Shown one piece after another: positions 1-4,968 of a stretch of DNA of 5,309 nucleotides. Source of the DNA: Acidimicrobiia bacterium (GTDB taxonomy: Bacteria; Actinomycetota; Acidimicrobiia; Acidimicrobiales; Ilumatobacteraceae); the NCBI GenBank assembly GCA_010025655.1, contig RGSV01000088.1:1-5309 (forward strand), given 5' to 3'. How positions within the stretch are numbered: the stretch's first letter is position 1; the number at the start of each line of letters is the position of its first letter. A model generated the notes under the pieces. The model did no database searches. It had not been told where the DNA came from and was given only the letters and a program-made list of their open reading frames with translations. The position numbers and the translations under genes were made by a program.

Positions 1-1
1 C

Positions 2-82
2 GTCGTCGAAAACTGCTACCTCGAAAAGACGAAGCAGACCGTTGAACGCTCTCGATACGAAGGTGCCTTTGCTCTTGACTAA
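2..82 (+). CDS. C-terminal end of an unidentified protein (5' end outside window)
   Basis: An open frame enters from the left edge and gives 26 residues, ending ...RYEGAFALD, before TAA at 80-82. The peptide is charged and soluble (VVENCYLEKTKQ followed by TVERSR), with no membrane segment. Codon choice looks like normal coding for this window, and the other two forward frames look less protein-like. I do not recognise the family from so short a tail. It lies on the same strand as the kinase that follows, with a 56-base gap and no clear terminator hairpin between them, so it could belong to the same transcript. The gap contains a short CAGA triplet repeat (96-107) and nothing else I can name. 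Confidence 0.5.
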   Translation, partial: VVENCYLEKTKQTVERSRYEGAFALD

Positions 83-138
83 CTGTTGCAGGTGTCAGAC
101 AGACAGATACATCCGTCATCAACTCAACGCTGTCACGA

Positions 139-1014
139 ATGCTCTGCGCGGTTGGTGACCTGATCGAAGATCTCGTCGTGCAACTGCACGATGATGTGCG
201 GCGTGACGCCGACACCGCGGCGAGCATCACACGGCGACGCGGCGGCAGTGCCGCCAATGTTGCATACTTCGCCGCAAAGCTCACTGGTCGTTCGCGCTTC
301 GTCGGCAACGTCGGAGCAGATGCACTCGGTGATTCACTCGTCGCACGACTGCAGCGTGATGGAGTGCAGGTCTGTGGCGAACGAAGCGGCCGCACCGGAT
401 CAATCGTGGTGATGACAGGGCGTGATGGTGAGCGAACGATGCTGACCGATCGCGGCGACGCCCTCGCGCTCTCTGCGTTCAATGACGAATGGCTCAACGA
501 GGTGAGTGTGCTGCATGTTCCCCTCTATTCCTTCGCTGGTGAGCCAATTGCTACTGCGAGTCGCGCTGCGATGCAGGCTGCAACAGCCCGCGGAATTCAC
601 ACGAGCATCGACTTGTCGTCAGTGACCGTGCTTGCACAACTCGGTAGTCGCGCCGTGCATGAGCTGCTCGAGTCGTTGCGACCGACCCTGGTGTTCTGCA
701 CGGCGGCTGAGGCGACGGCCATCGAACTTTCGCCCAGCGACACTCGCGGCACGGGCGTCGTCGTGGTCAAAGATGGTGCGCGACCTGTGACCACGTTCGG
801 GCCACAGCATCATTCGGCGACCCATGACGTCGTTGCGGCACAGCGGGTGGTCGACGGCACGGGTGCTGGTGATGCCTTCGCTGCTGGCATGCTCACCGAA
901 CTCTCCACGACTAGCCACTTCAGCCAAGCCGACCTCGCGCGCGGAGTCGCAGCAGGTAATCGACTGGCCCGCGAGGTAGTTGGTCGCGCAGGTGCCACGC
1001 TGGAAGATGAATGA
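139..1014 (+). CDS. psuK: PfkB-family carbohydrate kinase, probable pseudouridine kinase
   Basis: This 291-residue protein has the full ribokinase/PfkB layout. The N-terminal strand and substrate aspartate region are AVGDLIEDL (4-12). The first PfkB signature region begins GGSAANVAYFAA (35-46) and continues to NVGADALGDSL (57-67). VVVKDGA (208-214) is the strand before the ATP site, and DGTGAGDAFAAG (239-250) is the second signature, with D245 as catalytic base and GAG as the anion hole. The usual NxxE motif appears as TAAE (188-191), keeping Glu but not Asn. Family knowledge: PfkB kinases phosphorylate sugars or nucleosides with ATP. The pseudouridine assignment is an inference from the ATGA overlap with psuG; PsuK makes pseudouridine 5'-phosphate, the PsuG substrate. 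ATG 139 places GDxxxD where the family has it; no in-frame ATG, GTG or TTG lies between it and the upstream stop. No Shine-Dalgarno is visible. A ribokinase-like enzyme of other specificity is possible. Confidence 0.82.
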   Translation: MLCAVGDLIEDLVVQLHDDVRRDADTAASITRRRGGSAANVAYFAAKLTGRSRFVGNVGADALGDSLVARLQRDGVQVCGERSGRTGSIVVMTGRDGERTMLTDRGDALALSAFNDEWLNEVSVLHVPLYSFAGEPIATASRAAMQAATARGIHTSIDLSSVTVLAQLGSRAVHELLESLRPTLVFCTAAEATAIELSPSDTRGTGVVVVKDGARPVTTFGPQHHSATHDVVAAQRVVDGTGAGDAFAAGMLTELSTTSHFSQADLARGVAAGNRLAREVVGRAGATLEDE

Positions 1015-1913
1015 GCACGATTCGCGTCTCGCCTGAGGTCGCCGATGCTCTGGCCGACCAACGTGCTGTAGTTGCACTCGAGTCGACCATCTTCTCCAAC
1101 CTGGGGTTGCCGTCACCGGCCAATCGCGAAGCACTCACTCGCTGCATCGCTGCGGTACGCGCCGCGGGTGCAGTGCCTGCGGTGACCGCCGTGCTCGACG
1201 GTGTCGCTCGCGTGGGGCTGGTCGACCATGAACATGATCGAATTCTCGGTGCGGCGCGCAAGGTTGCCGAGCGTGATCTCGCCGTCGCCATCGGCGAGTC
1301 GTGGCAGTTCGGTGCCACCACCGTGTCGGCATCACTCGCCCTTGCTGCACGAGTCGGCGTGCAGGTCTTCGCCACTGGTGGAATAGGTGGAGTTCACCGT
1401 GGGGCCGAACTGCACGGTGACGTGAGCGCAGACTTGCCCGCGCTCGCGCGCCACTCGGTGGTCACGGTCTCTGCTGGGGCAAAGTCGTTTCTCGATCTGC
1501 CGCGAACACTCGAGATGCTCGAGACACTCAGCGTGCCGGTGATTGGGTTTGGCTGCGATGAGTTTCCAGCTTTCACTGTGGTGTCAAGCGGCTTGCAACT
1601 TGCTCATCGCATCGATGAATGTGCGTCGCTTGCCCGGGTGGCGCACGCTCGTTTGCAGTTGGGCGGCGGCATGCTCGTGTGTACACCGGTACCAGCGGCC
1701 GATGCGGTCGACGCCAAGGTGATGCACGCAGCTATCGAACGAGCCCTACTCGCAGCGCACCAACAAGGGGTGAGCGGCCCGGCGGTGACACCACTCGTGC
1801 TCGCTGAGATTGCGGCCGACACCGAGGGTCAGGCCGTGCGCGCCAATCTTTCCCTCGCCGAGAACAACGCAAAGTTGGCTGGAGAACTAGCGGTGCGCCT
1901 ACAGAATCTCTGA
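1011..1913 (+). CDS. psuG: Pseudouridine-5'-phosphate glycosidase
   Basis: PsuG cleaves the C-C glycosidic bond of pseudouridine 5'-phosphate, giving uracil and ribose 5-phosphate in the cytoplasm. The 300-residue length is normal for the family. Visible family blocks are ALESTIF (22-28), ARKVAERDLAVAIG (81-94), GATTVSAS (101-108), FATGGIGGVHRGAE (120-133), DVSADL (137-142), SAGAKSFLDL (154-163), TPVPA (225-229) and NLSLAENNAKLAGELA (279-294). By comparison with E. coli PsuG, the likely active-site residues are E24 (acid), K84, D141 and K158 (Schiff-base lysine). One oddity is that the usual HGxPxP stretch after EST reads NLGLPSP, one residue longer and without His. ATG 1011 overlaps the kinase stop as ATGA, so translation is probably coupled; a weak GGAAGA (1002-1007) lies just before. 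The family call is secure; the exact biochemistry is by homology. Confidence 0.95.
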   Translation: MSTIRVSPEVADALADQRAVVALESTIFSNLGLPSPANREALTRCIAAVRAAGAVPAVTAVLDGVARVGLVDHEHDRILGAARKVAERDLAVAIGESWQFGATTVSASLALAARVGVQVFATGGIGGVHRGAELHGDVSADLPALARHSVVTVSAGAKSFLDLPRTLEMLETLSVPVIGFGCDEFPAFTVVSSGLQLAHRIDECASLARVAHARLQLGGGMLVCTPVPAADAVDAKVMHAAIERALLAAHQQGVSGPAVTPLVLAEIAADTEGQAVRANLSLAENNAKLAGELAVRLQNL

Positions 1914-1920
1914 CCGACTT

Positions 1921-1949
1921 TCTCGCCCCGCGCACACATCGGGGCGAGA
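1921..1949 (+). terminator. GC-rich perfect hairpin between psuG and tadZ; terminator or leader structure
   Basis: TCTCGCCCCG (1921-1930) and CGGGGCGAGA (1940-1949) are exact reverse complements, giving a 10-bp stem with a 9-base loop. GACT (1916-1919) and AGTC (1952-1955) can add four outer pairs around a small bulge. It starts 8 bases after the psuG stop, as expected for a terminator. No T-run follows; that is often the case in actinobacteria, but it leaves the function open. The 3' arm touches the tadZ ribosome binding site, so it could instead, or also, control tadZ translation. It would also fold on the opposite strand. Confidence 0.6.
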
Positions 1950-1953
1950 GGAG
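1949..1953 (+). promoter_or_regulatory. Strong Shine-Dalgarno of tadZ, overlapping the hairpin
   Basis: AGGAG lies 8 bases before ATG 1962, which is near-ideal spacing and fixes that start. Its first base is the last base of the 10-bp hairpin stem, and its last two bases fall in the possible outer extension of the stem, so folding would limit ribosome access. Confidence 0.75.
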
Positions 1954-1961
1954 TCAGAGCG

Positions 1962-2591
1962 ATGCGAGTGTGTTGGTCAGTCAAAGGTGGAAGCGGCACC
2001 ACGGTGTTTGCTTGTGCACTGGCGGTGGCGATTGCCGAGCGACACGGCCCCACCACGGTGATCGACTTATGCGGCGATGTGCCCGCCGTGCTCGGCATCG
2101 CTGAACCGCCAGGTCGGGGTGTGCGTGACTGGTTGATGGGCAGCGATCGTGACCCATCGCAACTCGATGAACTTGCGGTGGCGGCCGGCACCAACTTGCG
2201 CATGATTCCAGCAGGAACACCGGGCTCATTCAATGACGGCGCACTCGAAGATCTCTTGCACGCCTCGCACGGCCGCCACGTGGTCGTCGACTTCGGCATG
2301 ATGCGACCTGGCGAGACGTTGCGTCAGCGCGCGAGTGCCGATTATCTCGTCTCGAGACCGTGCTATCTATCGCTGCGTCGTGCAGCGCGACTGACCCAGC
2401 GCCCACGTTCAGTGGTGCTGATGAAAGAACAAGGTCGGTCATTGACGAAGCGCGACGTGCAGGCTGTGGTTGGCGCACCAGTGGTTGCGGAAATCGGCGT
2501 CACTGAAGGAATCGCACGGTGCGTTGACGCCGGATTGCTCGCCACGCGACTGCCGAAGTCGTTGGCCGCTGATCTTGCAGCCCTCGTATGA
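1962..2591 (+). CDS. tadZ: TadZ/CpaE-like MinD-type ATPase of the Tad pilus locus
   Basis: A 209-residue protein of the ParA/MinD/CpaE fold. A P-loop-like KGGSGTT (8-14) follows the first strand, VIDLCGDVPAVLG (33-45) fits the A' strand and Asp loop, and HVVVDFG (106-112) fits Walker B with D110. K8 matches the signature lysine of deviant Walker A motifs, but the second lysine (GKT) is replaced by T13, so ATP hydrolysis may be weak or absent. CpaE/TadZ proteins commonly carry an N-terminal receiver-like domain; this one starts directly at the ATPase fold. Family knowledge: TadZ localises the pilus machine at the cell pole. The role here is inferred from the motifs and from being first in the operon, overlapping tadA by ATGA (2588-2591). 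It resembles the actinobacterial Ssd/CpaE-like proteins next to tadA. A plasmid-type ParA is less likely, as no parB or parS is seen. Confidence 0.8.
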   Translation: MRVCWSVKGGSGTTVFACALAVAIAERHGPTTVIDLCGDVPAVLGIAEPPGRGVRDWLMGSDRDPSQLDELAVAAGTNLRMIPAGTPGSFNDGALEDLLHASHGRHVVVDFGMMRPGETLRQRASADYLVSRPCYLSLRRAARLTQRPRSVVLMKEQGRSLTKRDVQAVVGAPVVAEIGVTEGIARCVDAGLLATRLPKSLAADLAALV

Positions 2592-3577
2592 ACGTTGTTG
2601 CGCTCGACCGGGCCCGCTCGCGCGATGACTGGGAGCGAACTTCTGCCTTGGCACCGTGGCTGAACGATCCGCTCGTGCGCGAGGTGATGGTCAACGCCGG
2701 CCGTGAGGTGTGGATCGAGCGCGAAGGCGGTCTTGAACATGTCGGCACGCTGGCCAGGGGCGAGGCCGAGCGCATCATTGAGCGCATCTTGTTGCCGATT
2801 GGTCGGCGCGTTGACCACGCTTCACCCGTCGTAGATGCACGATTGCATGACGGTTCACGAGTCTGCATCGTGATTCCACCCGTTGCCGTCGATGGTCCGT
2901 GTCTCAGCATTCGCCGATTTCATGTGCGTGACTTGCCGCTCACCGCGTTTGGCGACGACAGCGTCGTCTCGGTGTTACGCGAAGTTGTGCGCGAACGCTG
3001 CAATGTGGTGGTGGCCGGTGCGGCATCGAGCGGCAAGACCACGCTGCTGAATGCGTTGTGTGGTCATGTCAACACGGGCGAACGCATCATCACCGTAGAA
3101 GACGTGGCTGAACTGCGACTGCAGACCGAGCATGTGCTGCGATTCGAGGCTCGACCATCGACCTACGACGGCGCACTCGAGGTGAGCATGGCAACCTTGC
3201 TGCGCAGCGCCCTGCGCATGCGGCCAGATCGATTCGTGCTCGGCGAGGTGCGGGGACCAGAGGCACTCGACATGCTCGCAGCGATGAACACCGGACACCA
3301 TGGCTCGCTCGCCACCTGCCATGCGAACTCACCTGATGATGTGCTGCGCCGAGTCGAGGCAATGGTGTTGCACGCTGCACCACAGTGGCCACTCGCGGCC
3401 GTGCGTGAGCATCTGCAGGCAGCGATTGATGTGATCATCTTCGTCGAGCGCTCACCCAATGGCCAGCGACGAGTCAGCGAGGTGTCTGAGGTGTCGCTGC
3501 GCCCAGACGTGCTCGGTACGCGACGCATCTGGGCCGAGGGAGCAACTTCTGCCCGCCTGGCCCGCGGCCGTTCATGA
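2588..3577 (+). CDS. tadA: TadA/CpaF-type pilus assembly ATPase
   Basis: A 329-residue hexameric secretion ATPase of the type II/IV (VirB11/PilT/TadA) superfamily that powers Flp pilus assembly on the cytoplasmic face. Motifs in order: N-terminal domain with PLVREVMVNAG (28-38) and the H-D-G-S-R block (87-91); Walker A GAASSGKTT (144-152, K150); Asp box TVEDVAEL (169-176, acidic E170/D171); RSALRMRPDRFVLGEVRG (206-223), the TadA-type Walker B with E220; His box NTGHHGSLATCHAN (234-247). The Walker A is unusual: TadA proteins usually read GGTGSGKTT, while here the loop is AASSG. The N-terminal part before the ATPase core is short compared with many CpaF proteins. No Shine-Dalgarno is visible; the start lies in an ATGA overlap with tadZ, and the stop overlaps the next gene the same way. 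The family call is very secure. Confidence 0.96.
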   Translation: MNVVALDRARSRDDWERTSALAPWLNDPLVREVMVNAGREVWIEREGGLEHVGTLARGEAERIIERILLPIGRRVDHASPVVDARLHDGSRVCIVIPPVAVDGPCLSIRRFHVRDLPLTAFGDDSVVSVLREVVRERCNVVVAGAASSGKTTLLNALCGHVNTGERIITVEDVAELRLQTEHVLRFEARPSTYDGALEVSMATLLRSALRMRPDRFVLGEVRGPEALDMLAAMNTGHHGSLATCHANSPDDVLRRVEAMVLHAAPQWPLAAVREHLQAAIDVIIFVERSPNGQRRVSEVSEVSLRPDVLGTRRIWAEGATSARLARGRS

Positions 3578-4371
3578 CCAGAGATGCAATGACCGAGTCT
3601 GCTCTGTTTGGCGTTGCGTTGGTCGACGCTGCGTTCGTCAGCATTGCGATTCCTGTATTGCTGGGTGCAGGTGGGGTGTTGTTGTTCGGCACGCGCATGG
3701 TGCCTCGGTGGCGGCTACGACACATGGCGTTGAGGCGATTGCGCGCACCACATGCCGCATTGGTTGCGATTGACGTCGCTCGTGGACAAGTCGTGCGACA
3801 CCTCTCTGGGCTCATCACACACGTGCGGTCACGCATCTCACGACGACATCATGTCGAACAGTCACGCGACGAACGGTGCGCCGACGTGCTCGACTCGGTG
3901 GCCCGCGAACTGCGACTCGGTGCTTCATTGCATGCTGCGCTGGTGAGTGCAATCGAGCGGCACCAGTTCGATGAGTGGCAGTGGTTGGCGCAGGCCGCAC
4001 GGCGCGGTGATCCGCTCACGACCATCGGGGCAGATGACTTAGCAACACGTGCGATCTCATTGGCCGCAGAAGGATGCGACGCCGTATGTGCCACCGAATC
4101 GGCTGCCCGCACACTGCGCGCCAACGCCGCGATTGCCGCCGACTCACACGCGGCAGTGGCACACACCCGCGCGTCGATGAACGTGCTGGCGGCCGTGCCA
4201 CTCACCATCGCGGCGTGGCTCGTTGTTCGCGATGGTGGGGCACGCATTCGCGCGTTGCCGGTGCGACTCACGTTGCCGCTCGTCACTTGCATCTTGCCGG
4301 CCTATGTCTTACTTGCAGTGATCCCGCTTTTAGCCAGTCAGTTTCCGTCGGTCGTGATCGACCCGCAGTAA
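3574..4371 (+). CDS. tadB: TadB-like pilus platform membrane protein (T2SSF domain)
   Basis: A 265-residue inner-membrane platform protein that would couple TadA to pilin extraction. A long hydrophobic N-terminal stretch (about 10-42) is followed by a basic cytoplasmic part (45-91). The T2SSF core contains DVLDSVARELRLGASLHAAL (104-123), the family's typical E-L-R-x-G-x-S-L pattern, and a late HTRASMNVLAAVPL block (197-210). Two C-terminal hydrophobic segments (about 202-218 and 231-255) complete the usual topology. Sequence between the motifs is divergent and Ala-rich. The position after tadA and the length fit actinobacterial TadB. A TadC partner normally follows; none is present here, so this protein may act as a homomultimer. 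The start is in an ATGA overlap with tadA; ATG 3589 is an alternative start that would drop five residues. Confidence 0.85.
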   Translation: MTRDAMTESALFGVALVDAAFVSIAIPVLLGAGGVLLFGTRMVPRWRLRHMALRRLRAPHAALVAIDVARGQVVRHLSGLITHVRSRISRRHHVEQSRDERCADVLDSVARELRLGASLHAALVSAIERHQFDEWQWLAQAARRGDPLTTIGADDLATRAISLAAEGCDAVCATESAARTLRANAAIAADSHAAVAHTRASMNVLAAVPLTIAAWLVVRDGGARIRALPVRLTLPLVTCILPAYVLLAVIPLLASQFPSVVIDPQ

Positions 4372-4382
4372 CCACTCACCAC

Positions 4383-4388
4383 AAGGAG
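4383..4388 (+). promoter_or_regulatory. Strong Shine-Dalgarno of flp
   Basis: AAGGAG lies 5 bases before ATG 4394 in the 22-base gap after tadB. It is, with the tadZ site, one of only two clear ribosome binding sites in the Tad operon, which fits a pilin needed in larger amounts than the ATPases. Confidence 0.8.
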
Positions 4389-4393
4389 ACACC

Positions 4394-4585
4394 ATGCCTG
4401 CACCACGGCCAACCGACCCAGGTCAAGCCACCACCGAATACGCACTCGTGCTGATCGGAGCAGCCGTCATCGCTCTCTTGGTCGTGGCGTGGGCCACCGA
4501 CGGCGGCGGTGCGGGACGCATCGGAGAATTGTTCGAAAACGTGTTGTCGAACGTGCTCGGTCGTGCCGAAACCATCGACGAATGA
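4394..4585 (+). CDS. flp: Flp-like type IVb prepilin (Flp/DUF4244 kind)
   Basis: A 63-residue prepilin. A 10-residue leader ends in Gly, then comes QATTEYALVLIGAAVIALLV (11-30), which carries the conserved Glu at mature position 5 (E15), the following Tyr (Y16) and one hydrophobic helix that anchors the pilin and packs the filament core. The expected prepilin peptidase cut is G10/Q11. The tail (ATDGGG, then IGELFENVLSNVLGR) is glycine-rich and then amphipathic, like the short C-termini of Flp pilins. Length and shape fit Flp and the actinobacterial DUF4244 proteins, and the position after TadB agrees. The start is fixed by a strong AAGGAG five bases upstream. The 3' end overlaps the likely tadE start by 23 bases in another frame. 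No prepilin peptidase gene lies in the window, so processing must depend on one elsewhere. Confidence 0.85.
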   Translation: MPAPRPTDPGQATTEYALVLIGAAVIALLVVAWATDGGGAGRIGELFENVLSNVLGRAETIDE

Positions 4586-4958
4586 CCGCGGGCAGGCGAC
4601 GGTCGAATTCGCACTCATCCTGCCGCTCTTCATCTTGCTGCTCGTGGCGTTATTCGAAGCCACGGGTGTGGTGCGTGACCAGTTGCTCGTTGATGTGCTC
4701 GCCCGTGACGCTGCCCGCGTCGCGAGTGAGGCCACGTCGGGCGCCGAGGCACAGCAGATTGTTGCCGACACGGTGCAACATGCCGGGCGTAACGACGCCC
4801 TCTGGCGCGTCGATGTTGCCGATGGCACGATTCGCGTGATGGTCTCGTTGTCACCGCGTACCTCGGGCTTGACCGCAGCACTCTCGTGGTTCGGCGTACC
4901 GCATCGCGTGAGTGGAACTGCGACCTTCGCTCTCGAACACGACATAGACGACCTGTAG
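4563..4958 (+). CDS. tadE: TadE-like pseudopilin
   Basis: A 131-residue protein with a class III (type IV pilin-like) signal, G10/Q11 with Glu at mature +5 (E15) in GQATVEFALILPL (10-22). A hydrophobic helix to about residue 30 and a roughly 100-residue soluble domain follow, with VVRDQLLVDVLARDAARVAS (35-54) typical of TadE-like proteins. TadE is a minor pseudopilin that helps Flp pilus assembly. The frame stays open up to GTG 4509, but I prefer GTG 4563. It gives a 10-residue leader, MPKPSTNDRG, closely matching that of the Flp protein just upstream (MPAPRPTDPG), whereas GTG 4509 would add 18 Cys-rich residues that only mirror flp coding sequence. ATG 4582, which forms ATGA with the flp stop, is out of frame. 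No Shine-Dalgarno precedes 4563; coupling to flp translation is likely. The family call is good, the start less certain. Confidence 0.82.
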   Translation: MPKPSTNDRGQATVEFALILPLFILLLVALFEATGVVRDQLLVDVLARDAARVASEATSGAEAQQIVADTVQHAGRNDALWRVDVADGTIRVMVSLSPRTSGLTAALSWFGVPHRVSGTATFALEHDIDDL

Positions 4959-4968
4959 CGTCAGCCCA

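Noticed and set aside
96..107. Three tandem CAGA units upstream of psuK
   Set aside because: Too short to call a functional repeat or phase-variable tract; it lies about 30 bases before the start codon with no link to a start or known site.
75..115. Possible promoter before psuK (TTGACT at 75-80)
   Set aside because: No acceptable -10 box at 16-19 bases; the nearest AT-rich piece, GATACA, is about 25 bases away, and TTGACT overlaps the end of the upstream gene.
619..1134. 171-residue open frame on the minus strand across psuK/psuG
   Set aside because: It is antisense to two well-supported genes, spans their junction, is Arg/His/Ser-rich and shows no motif; open shadow frames are common at this GC content.
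1829..2299. 156-residue minus-strand open frame across the psuG-tadZ gap
   Set aside because: Pro/Ser/Thr-rich shadow composition, no recognisable domain, and it covers the hairpin and two confident + strand genes.
1962..2591. Plasmid or chromosome partition ParA
   Set aside because: No parB or parS nearby, the P-loop lysine is missing, and the gene overlaps tadA, all of which favour TadZ/CpaE.
4785..4800. GGGCGT-AACG-ACGCCC hairpin inside tadE
   Set aside because: Only 6 bp, entirely within coding sequence, with no T-run; probably chance in GC-rich DNA.
4489..4839. 116-residue + frame containing the ATG at 4582 (ATGA with the flp stop)
   Set aside because: The translation is Arg/Ser/Cys-rich without a hydrophobic helix, while the overlapping frame gives a clear TadE.
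4376..4945. 189-residue minus-strand open frame opposite flp and tadE
   Set aside because: Antisense to two genes with clear prepilin motifs; its Ser/Thr/Arg-rich composition is typical of a shadow frame.
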